Assembly (NCBI RefSeq): GCF_038051995.1
Contig: NZ_CP150290.1
Coordinates: forward strand, 1,041,501 to 1,105,500
Origin: Paenibacillus sp. FSL H8-0537
GTDB lineage: Bacteria; Bacillota; Bacilli; Paenibacillales; Paenibacillaceae
DNA length: 64,000 bases
Direction: 5' to 3'
In this document: positions 8,137 through 16,818 of the stretch, in pieces
Layout of the letters: every line of letters starts with the position of its first letter
How positions within the stretch are numbered: position 1 is the first letter of the stretch
Translations under genes and position numbers: made by a program
The notes under the pieces: generated by a model
The model's database searches: none
Told to the model about the DNA's origin: nothing
Seen by the model: the letters and a program-made list of their open reading frames with translations, nothing else

Positions 8137-9675
8137 ATGAACAAGCCAAATGAAATCATCATTGTTCTGGACTTCGGAGGACAATACAATCAGCTAATCG
8201 CACGCCGCATTCGTGATTTGGGCGTATACAGCGAGCTGCTGCCATTTAATACATCGGTTGAGCGTATTCGTGAAATTCAGCCGAAAGGGATTGTGTTCTC
8301 AGGAGGTCCAGCCAGCGTATACGAAACGAACTCGCCGCTTGTTGACCCGGCAATCTACGATCTGGGAATTCCGATCTTTGGCATTTGCTACGGCATGCAG
8401 CTGATGTCGCATCAATTGCAAGGTAAAGTAGAGCGCGCAGGCAAACGTGAATACGGTAAAGCAGAGGTTGATTTTACGCCGGACAGCCGTTTGACGCAAG
8501 GCCTAGACGCTCGCCAAACCGTATGGATGAGCCACAGCGATCTCGTAGTAGAGCCGCCAACAGGCTTCAACGTTGACGCAAGCACGGAGCATGCTCCAAT
8601 TGCGGCAATGAGCAACCCGGACAAGCACTTCTATGCGGTGCAATTCCATCCGGAGGTTCGTCACTCTGTATTCGGCAATGAAATGATTCGCAACTTCCTC
8701 TACAACATTTGCGACTGTGACGGCAACTGGTCGATGGAGACATTTATCGAGGATACAATCCGCGATATTCGCGATCAGGTTGGTGACAAGAAGGTACTAT
8801 GCGCCCTTTCCGGCGGTGTAGATTCCTCCGTTGTTGCGATTTTGCTGCACAAGGCGATCGGCGATCAGCTTACTTGTATGTTTATTGACCACGGCTTGCT
8901 CCGCAAGGATGAAGCAGAAGGCGTTATGGAAACATTCGTGGGCAAATTCGATATGAAGGTTGTCAAAATCGATGCAAGAGAGCGTTTTATGAGCAAGCTT
9001 GCGGGCGTTGACGATCCTGAGCAAAAACGTAAAATTATCGGCAACGAATTCATTTACGTTTTCCAAGAAGAGTCGGATAAATTCGATGACTTTGAATTTT
9101 TGGCGCAAGGCACGCTGTATACGGATATCGTAGAGAGCGGTACAGCTACAGCCCAAACGATCAAGTCCCACCATAATGTCGGCGGATTGCCGGAAGACAT
9201 TAAATTCAAGCTTGTAGAGCCGCTTAAAGCGCTATTCAAGGATGAGGTTCGTAAAGTCGGTTCCGAGTGCGGATTGCCAGATGCCATCGTATGGCGTCAG
9301 CCATTCCCAGGTCCAGGCCTTGCGATTCGCGTGCTTGGCGAAGTAACCGAAGAGAAGCTGACGATCGTACGCGAGTCGGATGCGATTCTTCGCGATGAAA
9401 TTGCCAAGGCTGGCCTCGACCGCGAAATTTGGCAATACTTTACTGCGCTTCCGAACATGAAGAGCGTAGGCGTTATGGGCGATGCCCGCACGTATTCCTA
9501 CACCGTAGGTATCCGCGCTGTTACGTCGATTGACGGAATGACAGCAGACTGGGCACGTATCCCTTGGGATGTGCTTGAGAAAATTTCGGTTCGTATCGTA
9601 AACGAAGTAGACAACGTGAACCGTATCGTCTATGACGTTACTTCGAAACCACCAGCTACAATTGAGTGGGAATAG
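8137..9675 (+). CDS. guaA: GMP synthase (glutamine-hydrolysing), 512 aa
   Basis: Converts XMP, ATP and glutamine to GMP in purine synthesis. The N-terminal class I glutamine amidotransferase has nucleophile Cys84 in 'FGICYGMQ' and the His171/Glu173 pair in 'FHPEVRHS'. The ATP pyrophosphatase P-loop 'SGGVDSS' is at 225-231, and the C-terminal dimerisation domain ends '[18 protein letters not shown]'. Length is typical. GAGGGAGG lies eight bases before the ATG. It stands alone between its own promoter and a strong hairpin terminator. Codon use is more biased than in its neighbours, as expected for a housekeeping gene. Confidence 0.98.
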   Translation: MNKPNEIIIVLDFGGQYNQLIARRIRDLGVYSELLPFNTSVERIREIQPKGIVFSGGPASVYETNSPLVDPAIYDLGIPIFGICYGMQLMSHQLQGKVERAGKREYGKAEVDFTPDSRLTQGLDARQTVWMSHSDLVVEPPTGFNVDASTEHAPIAAMSNPDKHFYAVQFHPEVRHSVFGNEMIRNFLYNICDCDGNWSMETFIEDTIRDIRDQVGDKKVLCALSGGVDSSVVAILLHKAIGDQLTCMFIDHGLLRKDEAEGVMETFVGKFDMKVVKIDARERFMSKLAGVDDPEQKRKIIGNEFIYVFQEESDKFDDFEFLAQGTLYTDIVESGTATAQTIKSHHNVGGLPEDIKFKLVEPLKALFKDEVRKVGSECGLPDAIVWRQPFPGPGLAIRVLGEVTEEKLTIVRESDAILRDEIAKAGLDREIWQYFTALPNMKSVGVMGDARTYSYTVGIRAVTSIDGMTADWARIPWDVLEKISVRIVNEVDNVNRIVYDVTSKPPATIEWE

Positions 9676-9692
9676 TCGTAACGTAGCATAAT

Positions 9693-9745
9693 CAAAAAAA
9701 CTCTCTTTCTTTTGCGCTTAATGGCAATGGAAAGAGAGTTTTTTT
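9693..9745. terminator. Bidirectional terminator between guaA and trhO
   Basis: AAAAAACTCTCTTTC pairs with GAAAGAGAGTTTTTT. A-rich left and T-rich right flanks let it serve both converging genes. Confidence 0.85.
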
Positions 9746-9759
9746 ATATTCAGCACCCA

Positions 9760-10653
9760 TTAAACGCTTGTCACATGCTCCTCGCAATCCATAGAGCAGA
9801 AGCCGTGATGGGTCTCCTCACAGTCCGGGCATACAATATGCTGACGGTGACAAGTATCATCGGCGCAGTTAATGTAGGTTTCCGCGGGAGCTTCGCAGTG
9901 ATAGCATTTTCCGACGACGACAGCTTCATCCGTGCGGTTAATGGTCACCGAAATCCGCTCATCGAACACATAACATTTGCCATCGAAAAGCTTTCCTTGA
10001 ACTTCCTCGTCTTTGCCATAGGTGACAATGCCACCATCAAGCTGATAGACATCCTTGAAGCCTTCGCTTAGCATGACGCCAGTCAGCTTCTCGCAGCGGA
10101 TACCGCCAGTACAATAAGTAATGATCGGCTTGTCCTTCATATCCGCCATATTTTCGCGAAGCCATTCCGGAAATTCCTTGAAGGTTTTAAGATCAGGCCT
10201 GATCGCATTGCGGAAATGTCCGAGATCGTATTCGTAATCGCTTCGGCCGTCAAGCACGATGACGTCTTCCCTTTGCAAATAGTCGTGGAACTCTTTTGGA
10301 GACAAATGCGTTCCGGTTAATGTATTAGGGTCAAGCGGTTTGTCGTAGCGGAGAGTAACGAGCTCCTTTTTATAACGGACAAACATTTTAGGGAATGCAT
10401 GCTGATCAGCTTCATCAATCTTAAATACCATATCGGCAAATAACGGATTGGAGAGCAGGTCTCGCATGTATTGCTCGGTTTGCTCAATCGTTCCGGAAAC
10501 CGTGCCATTAATGCCTTCGTCCGCAATAAGAATGCGGCCTCGCACGTTTAACTCCTTGCAGTAAGCCAGATGTTCGGCTGCGAATTGCTCCGCATCGGGG
10601 ATCGCAACAAATTTATAATACAATAAGACCTGATAGTTGGAATGGTTGTTCAT
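9760..10653 (-). CDS. trhO: tRNA uridine(34) hydroxylase, rhodanese-family (297 aa)
   Basis: TrhO (YceA/YbfQ family) makes 5-hydroxyuridine at the tRNA wobble position with oxygen. An N-terminal acylphosphatase-like domain is followed by a rhodanese domain (about 120-225) with Cys181 in 'YCTGGIRCEKL', the family's active-site loop. The C-terminal tail is rich in Cys and His ('CYHCEAPAETYINC', 'CPDCEETHHGFC') and probably binds zinc. The ATG at 10653 was chosen because AAAGGA lies eight bases upstream; an in-frame TTG two codons earlier is less likely. Single gene, converging on guaA. Confidence 0.92.
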   Translation of the reverse strand: MNNHSNYQVLLYYKFVAIPDAEQFAAEHLAYCKELNVRGRILIADEGINGTVSGTIEQTEQYMRDLLSNPLFADMVFKIDEADQHAFPKMFVRYKKELVTLRYDKPLDPNTLTGTHLSPKEFHDYLQREDVIVLDGRSDYEYDLGHFRNAIRPDLKTFKEFPEWLRENMADMKDKPIITYCTGGIRCEKLTGVMLSEGFKDVYQLDGGIVTYGKDEEVQGKLFDGKCYVFDERISVTINRTDEAVVVGKCYHCEAPAETYINCADDTCHRQHIVCPDCEETHHGFCSMDCEEHVTSV

Positions 10654-10822
10654 TGCCAAATTCCTTTCTGTAACTAAGTTGAGAACATATTATATTGTAA
10701 TAGACATAGGACATGTTCACAACACCAACTGTGCTTATAATTTCGTTAGGATGACATCGTTTTTTAATCCAATCAAGTCATTTTCTGCTAAATCAAGCTC
10801 GAAACCACCCATAACGATGTAT

Positions 10823-10851
10823 TTGACTTTAATATAGCTTAGTTATAAGAT
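10823..10851 (+). promoter_or_regulatory. Promoter of the MarR-SDR operon
   Basis: TTGACT (10823-10828), 17-base spacer, TAAGAT (10846-10851). Flanking AT-rich partial repeats (TTATAAGATATATATAAG) could be the MarR operator; this second part is speculative. Confidence 0.65.
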
Positions 10852-10882
10852 ATATATAAGATAGATAGAAGGTATAGAGAGG

Positions 10883-11314
10883 ATGCAGGTGGAAATGGAG
10901 AATTTGAAACTCGAGTATTACCTCAAGCTATTTCAAACCTTCGAGATACTGGAGCGGAAATGGATTAAGGATTGGAATCAGAACAATCAAGTGGGACTTT
11001 CAAAAAGTCATATTAGAATACTTGGAATATTAAATGACAAAGGCCCGCAAAGACCCTCTAAGCTGGCGGACGACCTAAACATAACGACGGGCGGCATAAC
11101 GCTGCTTACAAAAAAAATGCTTGATGACGGTTATATCATCCGGTCAGAGGGCCATCGGGACCGCAGAGTGGTGCAGTTGGAAATCAGCGCTACAGGCAAA
11201 GACATTTTAGCCACAGCGCAAGAAGAAATTAATCGGCTCATGGAAAATATGTTTAATAAGATGACGTTGGAAGAAATGCAGACAATGGCTGCACTTTTAA
11301 ACAAGCTGCTATAA
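10883..11314 (+). CDS. MarR-family transcriptional regulator (143 aa)
   Basis: A winged-helix repressor-type regulator. The recognition region reads 'RPSKLADDLNITTGGITLL' and the wing 'IIRSEGHRDRRVVQLEIS', both classic MarR elements (about residues 57-101). Two starts are possible: ATG 10883 with AGAAGG ten bases upstream, or ATG 10895 with GAGAGG further upstream. The SDR gene begins 24 bases after its stop, so it probably controls that gene and itself. The inducing ligand is unknown. Confidence 0.9.
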   Translation: MQVEMENLKLEYYLKLFQTFEILERKWIKDWNQNNQVGLSKSHIRILGILNDKGPQRPSKLADDLNITTGGITLLTKKMLDDGYIIRSEGHRDRRVVQLEISATGKDILATAQEEINRLMENMFNKMTLEEMQTMAALLNKLL

Positions 11315-11338
11315 ACAATAGAAATGGAGTGCATACAA

Positions 11339-12259
11339 ATGAGCGTAGTTTGGACCAAAGACAACATCACAGATGTGTCAGAGCAAGTAGTCATTATTAC
11401 AGGCGCGAATAGCGGGTTAGGTTTTGAAACAGCAGCAGCACTAGCTGAAAGAAAGGCGAAGGTTATATTAGCTGTTCGGAACATGGAGAAGGGAAGCGAG
11501 GCAGTCGGCAAAATAAAGTCGCTCTATCCGGGTGCACATGTGACACCGATGCAGCTCGACCTTGGTGATTTGAATAGCGTTAGGACGTTCGCTGCAGATT
11601 TTATGAATCAATATGAGTCGCTGTCTATTCTTATCAATAATGCAGGCATTATGATTCCGCCTCTTCGCTTGACCAAGGATGGCTTTGAATCACAGTTTGG
11701 CGGAAACCATTTGGGCCATTTTGCACTGACAGGCCTGCTCTTGCCAAAGTTAATTTCGACTCCAAATTCAAGAGTTGTTACCGTAAGCAGTATAGCTGCT
11801 CATAATGCCGCTATCGATTTTGACAATTTAGACGGTTCCAAGGGATACAGCGCTATAAAGTTTTATGGACAAAGCAAACTGGCCAATCTCATGTTTGCCA
11901 GAGAGCTTCAAAACAAGCTGCGTTCCAATCATTTAGATGTGGCAAGCGTAGTCTGTCATCCGGGAATATCCAATACCAATTTATTTTCCTTCGGTTCAGG
12001 AAAACAGGCCAACACATTCATGCGTATGCTTACGGGTTTATTTAGTCAGCCAGCACATATGGGGGCTTTGCCTACCTTGTATGCTGCTACAGCACCTACA
12101 ATCAAGGGCGGGGAGTATATAGGCCCGGATGGCAGAGGCGGCAGGAAAGGTTATCCTAAGAGTGCCGAGATTATTAATAAATTATACGATGCTGATCTTT
12201 CAAATCGGTTATGGAATATTTCAGAAAGCTTAACGGGTGTTTCTTACAAGTTCAACTAG
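11339..12259 (+). CDS. Short-chain dehydrogenase/reductase, retinol-dehydrogenase-like (306 aa)
   Basis: NAD(P)-dependent oxidoreductase with TGANSGLG at 21-28, NNAG at 100-103, the catalytic serine near 150 and Tyr176-x3-Lys180 in 'YGQSK'. The length and the C-terminal 'GAYIGPDG'-like region place it with retinol dehydrogenase/WW-oxidoreductase-type SDRs often annotated only as oxidoreductases. The start at 11339 has GGAG nine bases upstream; an in-frame ATG at 11324 lacks a site. Under probable MarR control; the substrate is unknown. Confidence 0.9.
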   Translation: MSVVWTKDNITDVSEQVVIITGANSGLGFETAAALAERKAKVILAVRNMEKGSEAVGKIKSLYPGAHVTPMQLDLGDLNSVRTFAADFMNQYESLSILINNAGIMIPPLRLTKDGFESQFGGNHLGHFALTGLLLPKLISTPNSRVVTVSSIAAHNAAIDFDNLDGSKGYSAIKFYGQSKLANLMFARELQNKLRSNHLDVASVVCHPGISNTNLFSFGSGKQANTFMRMLTGLFSQPAHMGALPTLYAATAPTIKGGEYIGPDGRGGRKGYPKSAEIINKLYDADLSNRLWNISESLTGVSYKFN

Positions 12260-12399
12260 AGTGTATATGCCAATCAGAATTGTGCGGTTACTTTTTACTT
12301 AGCACTTATCCCAGGCCAATCTCATCTGGAAGCGAAAAAGAGGCTTAAAAACCGCTGCATGCGAGTGTTGCAGGGAGCGAGCAGCTCGGGACACGTTAA

Positions 12400-12592
12400 C
12401 TCCTTTTTTGAAGGACTGAGTTTCCGCTATTCTAACATGTGAGACGATTTGAGACCTTAAGCGGACAGGGAAGCCGTTATGGCTCTCATTTTCCCGTCAA
12501 AAGCATGTTTGGCAGTGCAATAGCGTCACCTGAGTCCGCATTCCCTGCCATAGCCTGTGATTTCGTTGAAATAGCGTCTGCTGTGTCCGCGG
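12400..12592 (+). repeat. Dispersed repeat family 3, copy 1
   Basis: About 190 bases aligning along their length with the reverse complement of 46441-46628. Shared blocks in order: TTTTTTGAAGGACTGAGTTT then CCGCTATT; GCGGACAGG and CCGTTATG; TGAGTCCGC; GAAATAGC then CTGCTGTGTCC. It is internally modular, with CCGCTATT/AATAGCG and GTCCGC words repeated. It occupies most of the gene-free stretch 12260-12681, in which I see nothing else convincing. Confidence 0.75.
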
Positions 12593-12681
12593 AGACTTTG
12601 CACGAAGCTTAAATAACTCTCTTCTGTGTGCAATATACCGCAGCCTGAAGGAAGCTTATTAATATTTGCAATATGATGAGT

Positions 12682-12972
12682 TTACTTAGGAAATTGCAGT
12701 GGGATAAAATTATTGAATAAACCCGCTGCCTTGATTTTTTCAGATTCACTAATTTCGGTTGTGCATACACTTAAAACTACGTAGCTTTGACAAGTGGTTA
12801 CTTTCTCAATAATCGTTGTGCCCAGCAGGTCCACGCCCAAATTGATAATTAAACTGTTGCTTTCCTCTTTGATGTGCCCTTTAAGCCACTCGGCATATTG
12901 CTGCTTGCTAGGTACCGTTACCGCGGCTATTACAAGTAGGAATAGAACGATGATAAACGTATATTTTTTCAC
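12682..12972 (-). CDS. Small DUF4359-like exported or membrane-anchored protein (96 aa)
   Basis: The GTG at 12972 was chosen because AAAGGATGG lies just upstream on the minus strand; the longer frame to 13038 has no site. Residues 1-20 are a basic-hydrophobic signal or anchor ('KKYTFIIVLFLLVIAAV'). Then 'PSKQQYAEWLKGHI' and a paired-cysteine region ('TTCQSYVVLSVCTTEI') follow. From memory this fits the DUF4359 family of Bacillales, whose function is unknown. It stands alone. The family call is moderately sure; the coding call is good. Confidence 0.65.
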   Translation of the reverse strand: MKKYTFIIVLFLLVIAAVTVPSKQQYAEWLKGHIKEESNSLIINLGVDLLGTTIIEKVTTCQSYVVLSVCTTEISESEKIKAAGLFNNFIPLQFPK

Positions 12973-13163
12973 AACCAACCATCCTTTAAGTACATAGTCA
13001 TATTTCTGAATCACTCGCGAATTGCCAAGCTGCTTCAAGCCAAATACGATGCCTCAAATGTATTGGAATATGTTAGCCTGTATATAGGCATTATAGCTAG
13101 TTCGCAGCTTAAGTGGAATACAATTTTGGGAATGATTTGATTATAGCTGAAAGGATGATAGGG

Positions 13164-13394
13164 ATGAACAAGTATGGTGTGGTCGCCATTAATGCTGCGC
13201 GGCTCATTTTAGATGATGGCAATATTCAGCCCTTAACTGAGTGGAATTCAGCTGCTTCGAGTCTTTTTGGCAAAGGTACTTCTTCAAAGTCAGGATTATG
13301 GAAGGAAGTTATGAAAGGTGTTCAGAAGAAACACAATTCACTAATGGATGTTGTACTCGCATTATTGAACAGTAAGTTAATCGTCGAGGAGTAA
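13164..13394 (+). CDS. Small DUF6979-like hypothetical protein (76 aa)
   Basis: The start was placed at ATG 13164, with AAAGGATGAT upstream; the in-frame ATG at 13113 is unsupported. 'MNKYGVVAINAARLI' and 'FGKGTSSKSGLWKEV' match the pattern I recall for DUF6979 proteins, short soluble proteins of unknown role in Firmicutes. No membrane segment. Single gene in divergent orientation to the DUF4359-like gene. Confidence 0.6.
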   Translation: MNKYGVVAINAARLILDDGNIQPLTEWNSAASSLFGKGTSSKSGLWKEVMKGVQKKHNSLMDVVLALLNSKLIVEE

Positions 13395-13495
13395 AACAGG
13401 GGTATGCAGATTTTCTCAGGTGCGAATACGCAGCTACGTAAAGTCTACAACGCATTCGCACCTTAAGAAAAGGGCTGCCTATGATTTAACTTTCA

Positions 13496-14902
13496 TTATT
13501 TTGTTTGCTTCGCCAGCCATTCCATAAGGGTGACGGCTTTACCGCCCACCTTCACAGGCTTGCCATTATAGTCGCTCAACACTTCATTGTTCAGTACATA
13601 AATCCAGGACCAATGGCCATTGTATTCATATGGATTGTTGTTTCCATTGCCTTTGACGTACTGGCCGCTCTTGTCGAGCACGGTGTCAAAATAAGAATAA
13701 TGGACATCTGGTGCACCAGCAGCAATGAGCCTCTTATAGGTAGGCGTTGTGTTCTTTGAAGTATCTACGGTTTGATCCGCTCCGGCGGCCGTAAACCAGA
13801 TCGGAACATTTTTAAGCTTGGCGATATCCCTGTTCGTTAACCAAGAGTCCAAATAGGCCTCTGCCGATGGATAAGCAGCTGCAAAATAATTAGGGTTCGC
13901 AAGAAGCATATTAAGGGTCATAAATCCGCCATTCGAACAGCCGCCAATATAAATTCGCTTCGGATCAATATTCGCCTTATTGTCTTTGACATATTGTTTG
14001 ATTAAGGCCGTCAAGGCGCTTGTATACATGCTGCTGCCATCCTGCGTATATTGCCCGGTTCCGTTATTCATCCAGAAGGTAGGTGTTTGGGGCACAAGAA
14101 CAGCTGCCTCGCCAAAAAACTTCTGTACAGAGTCTTCAGCTAATGCGGTTACCCGGTTGCCCAATAGGGCTATACGAGGGTCGGTTCCCCCTTCTCCAGC
14201 TCCGTGGAGCCAGATGATTAGAGGGAGCTTCTTCTCGTCGGAATCAGGCATATAAGAGGCATAGGTAAGCGCAATGTCGCCATGTTTAGAGTCTTTATAA
14301 TGGAATTTTCCTGTTGTATCAAATTTGTCGACAGTCTGTTCCAAGACCGTATGCGGAGTTTCCTTCGTCGTTGTCAAATCATTAATGGCGTTGCCCGCAT
14401 TATCCTTGAGCACTTTCTGCTGAATGATTGTATATTGAAGATCCACATATTGATTCGTAAAGGTTTGCAAATCATAGTTAAACGTGCTTGCAGTTGCAAG
14501 ATCAGGATGAACGCTCATCTCAATCGTAATGTACCGGCCGGTTTGCTGATTCAGCTTATTGCCTTCCTCGTCGGAAAGGTAGGTGTTAGTTATTTTTCTG
14601 CTGCCGCTATCGAAGCCGTCATAGGAGCTTTGGGTTTCGAAGTTGAACATGGGATAATTGCGCTCCACCAATACCTTGAAGCTGTCAGTAGCCAGCGAGT
14701 TTCCTTGAATCGTGCTACCGGTGTTCAGGACGATTTTGTGCACGCTTGGCCCCCAGTCAAAGCCCTTCACAATTAGCGAGTAGGAAGGCTGTACAGATTT
14801 GGAATCTGAATTGTTTGCGCTTACATTTGTGAACGCAAAGTTGGTTGAGGTAACCGCCAAAACAAGCAGGCTCGAAAATAATCCTTTGTTCATCTTCATC
14901 AT
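13496..14902 (-). CDS. Secreted alpha/beta-hydrolase esterase with N-terminal Ig-like domain (468 aa)
   Basis: An extracellular serine esterase. A signal peptide covers about residues 1-30, then an EstA-type Ig-like domain begins at 'YSLIVKGFDWGPSVHKIVL'. The hydrolase domain starts near 200 and carries the oxyanion 'HGAGEGG' (about 233-239) and nucleophile Ser323 in 'IGGCSNGGF'; the candidate Asp and His are downstream ('GADQTVD', 'NGHWSW'). This matches feruloyl-esterase/PHB-depolymerase-like secreted esterases with roughly the usual length. The ATG at 14902 follows GGAGGAG; a TTG six codons earlier opens the same frame. It may act on acylated plant polysaccharides, in line with the glycosidases further along, but this is inference. 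Confidence 0.85.
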   Translation of the reverse strand: MMKMNKGLFSSLLVLAVTSTNFAFTNVSANNSDSKSVQPSYSLIVKGFDWGPSVHKIVLNTGSTIQGNSLATDSFKVLVERNYPMFNFETQSSYDGFDSGSRKITNTYLSDEEGNKLNQQTGRYITIEMSVHPDLATASTFNYDLQTFTNQYVDLQYTIIQQKVLKDNAGNAINDLTTTKETPHTVLEQTVDKFDTTGKFHYKDSKHGDIALTYASYMPDSDEKKLPLIIWLHGAGEGGTDPRIALLGNRVTALAEDSVQKFFGEAAVLVPQTPTFWMNNGTGQYTQDGSSMYTSALTALIKQYVKDNKANIDPKRIYIGGCSNGGFMTLNMLLANPNYFAAAYPSAEAYLDSWLTNRDIAKLKNVPIWFTAAGADQTVDTSKNTTPTYKRLIAAGAPDVHYSYFDTVLDKSGQYVKGNGNNNPYEYNGHWSWIYVLNNEVLSDYNGKPVKVGGKAVTLMEWLAKQTK

Positions 14903-15122
14903 TATGCTCCTCCATTTCAATTGGCTGCTTTAAGCAAGCGTATCACTTCAACCATAAAATGACAATATAATTGATGGACAAAGCGCCTCCCTCTATTTTC
15001 CAATTAAACAGGTATGAGAAGCTCCATAAATATTTCCTCAAAAATTCATATCCAATTAAGGTTGCTTGTCTATAATAGGTATTGTTCACATCCATATGGG
15101 ACAGAAATGAGAGGCTACCATT

Positions 15123-15287
15123 ATGAAAAAGACATTAGCAGCAAGTATGCTGATGATCAGTATTATGTTCAGCAGCACATTGGCGTCAGGCGCAGCAGCA
15201 GCGGACAACTTAAATCGACTACAAGGCAACCAAAGTTCAATCGAGAGCGCACAACCAGATGGAGCGGACCAGTCTGCTTCCAAATAG
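15123..15287 (+). CDS. Small exported peptide precursor (54 aa)
   Basis: The ATG at 15123 has GAGAGG eight bases upstream. Residues 2-3 are Lys-Lys, then a hydrophobic core ('LAASMLMISIMFSSTLASG') and an Ala-rich cleavage site ('GAAAAD'). The mature part would be about 29 polar residues starting 'DNLNRLQGNQSSIESAQ' and ending in Ala-Ser-Lys. There is no cysteine, so no lantibiotic- or bacteriocin-like bridge. It lies convergent to the histidine kinase gene, separated by repeat copy C and a terminator. It could be a signalling or processed peptide or simply a short exported protein; no family is recognised. Confidence 0.6.
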   Translation: MKKTLAASMLMISIMFSSTLASGAAAADNLNRLQGNQSSIESAQPDGADQSASK

Positions 15288-15319
15288 GCGAGTACACCTT
15301 AACGATTGCAAAATAGCCA

Positions 15320-15420
15320 AGCGTAAACGGCTTTCGCCGTCCTCCGGCGGCAAAGCTACCGTTTCGCGATGAAAGATAAGCTGTTTATAAGGGTGAAACT
15401 TATAAATGCTTATATTTGAA
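15320..15420 (+). repeat. Dispersed repeat family 1, copy C
   Basis: AGCGTAAACGGCT, GCCGTCCTCCGGCGGCAAAG, CTACCGTTTCGCGATGAAA, then the tail GGGTGAAACTTATAAATGCT. It follows the small peptide gene by 32 bases and runs straight into the terminator at 15421. Confidence 0.8.
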
Positions 15421-15452
15421 AAAAGACTGATGAGCCGTCATCAGTCTTTTTT
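15421..15452. terminator. Terminator after the small peptide gene
   Basis: AAAAGACTGATGA pairs with TCATCAGTCTTTT, followed by TTTT. A-rich left flank, so it can also serve the kinase gene on the other strand. Confidence 0.8.
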
Positions 15453-15498
15453 GTACGCGTTTCTAGAGGTGCCGCACGCAGGAGCCGCTAGCCCCCGC

Positions 15499-16818
15499 CT
15501 AATCCCCGCGAGACAGATGAACATAAAAGCTTGTTGACTCGCCAACTGTACTTTTCGCGTAAATTTTCCCCTTATGCTGATCGATGATGGATTTGGCAAT
15601 CGCCAAACCAAGTCCGTATCCGCCTTGCTTGCGCGCCCTGGAGGAATCGGTTCGGTAAAACCGGTCAAAAATACGGGTCAAATGCTCAGCGGCAATTCCT
15701 TCACCGGTGTTGGTGACCGCCAGCACGACATCGTTTTGCTGCTTCTGGAGCGACATCGTAACCGTTCCCTTGGCGCTTGTGTATTTGACAGCATTGTCCA
15801 GCAAAATCATGACGACTTGCTTGATCTGCTCTCTGCTGCCCTGCACCATCAAATCTGGCTCAATCTCATAAACCAGAGACACATTTTTTTCGAATATGAC
15901 AGCTTCCATCGTTAAAATAATATTTTCAACCGCTTCACTCATATTGAACTTTCTATAGATCATGTTTGCTCGGGAATCATCCATTTCCGTTAAATACAGC
16001 AGGTCATTGGTCAGCTTCGTCATTCTTTCTGTTTCTGACTTGATATAGTGCAGCCATTTCGCCTGATTGTAAATCGTATCCTCACTATTAGAGAGCAGCA
16101 CATCCGTATTGGTGTTAATGATCGTAAGCGGTGTTTTCATTTCATGGGAAGCATCGGCGATAAATTGCTTCTGCTTATCGAAGGCTTCCTTCACGGGTCT
16201 GATCGACTGGTTAGCGAAGAAACGGCTGGTGAAAAACAAGATGATCAGCATCGCGAGTCCAACAAAAGAGAACGTATAAATTAAATTGGTCAAAATCTCT
16301 TGCTGGGCGGTGACGTCAAGGAAGACCAGGTTATATCCTTCATTGGTCTGCTGCTTGATAAACGCCCAGTGGCTCCCATCCAAATTGAACTGTCCGGTGT
16401 TTTTATTCACCGTAGAAGCCTCCTGCACCGCAGCGATGCAAAATGCATTGTCTACTGCAAATGGAGAGGTCGTGCTAGTAATATTCCAATTGACATCTGT
16501 TTTCAGCATAAACGCAACCGAACGCTCCGGCCGTGAATCCCCATTATCCATAGGTCCGCTATCCATGGCTCCACTATCCATAGACCCGTTATCTATAGGT
16601 GCAGAAGGAGAATCGCCCTTGTGTCTGCCGGAGGGGGAAGAATCAAAACCGCCAGAGGGCTTCTGATAAAAATCAGCTACTCGGTGAATCTCATCGTTGA
16701 TATCAGCCTGTACATTCCGATACGTAATGACGTAAATGGAAGCGAAGGCAATCAGCATGACGACCGAAATGATGACCAAATTAACGATAAGAAACCGATT
16801 TCTGAGCTTTGTGAACAT
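15499..16818 (-). CDS. Two-component sensor histidine kinase (439 aa)
   Basis: Membrane sensor of the OmpR-partner type. Membrane segments are at about 10-32 and 178-198, with a roughly 145-residue outer domain between. The HisKA motif 'ADASHEMKTPL' has His225, and N, G1 and G2 boxes follow ('LDNAVKYT', 'GEGIA', 'GGYGLGLAIA'). The outer domain contains an acidic five-residue tandem repeat (residues 76-94, variants of D-S-G-x-M / D-N-G) that looks suited to binding cations; this is inference. The start overlaps the regulator's stop by one base. The signal is unknown, but the divergent VTC operon shares a promoter motif with the regulator gene. Confidence 0.93.
   Translation of the reverse strand: MFTKLRNRFLIVNLVIISVVMLIAFASIYVITYRNVQADINDEIHRVADFYQKPSGGFDSSPSGRHKGDSPSAPIDNGSMDSGAMDSGPMDNGDSRPERSVAFMLKTDVNWNITSTTSPFAVDNAFCIAAVQEASTVNKNTGQFNLDGSHWAFIKQQTNEGYNLVFLDVTAQQEILTNLIYTFSFVGLAMLIILFFTSRFFANQSIRPVKEAFDKQKQFIADASHEMKTPLTIINTNTDVLLSNSEDTIYNQAKWLHYIKSETERMTKLTNDLLYLTEMDDSRANMIYRKFNMSEAVENIILTMEAVIFEKNVSLVYEIEPDLMVQGSREQIKQVVMILLDNAVKYTSAKGTVTMSLQKQQNDVVLAVTNTGEGIAAEHLTRIFDRFYRTDSSRARKQGGYGLGLAIAKSIIDQHKGKIYAKSTVGESTSFYVHLSRGD

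Noticed and set aside
15014..15316. 100-codon plus-strand frame overlapping the small peptide gene
   Set aside because: Different frame from the well-supported 54-codon gene, with no ribosome site and no signal peptide.
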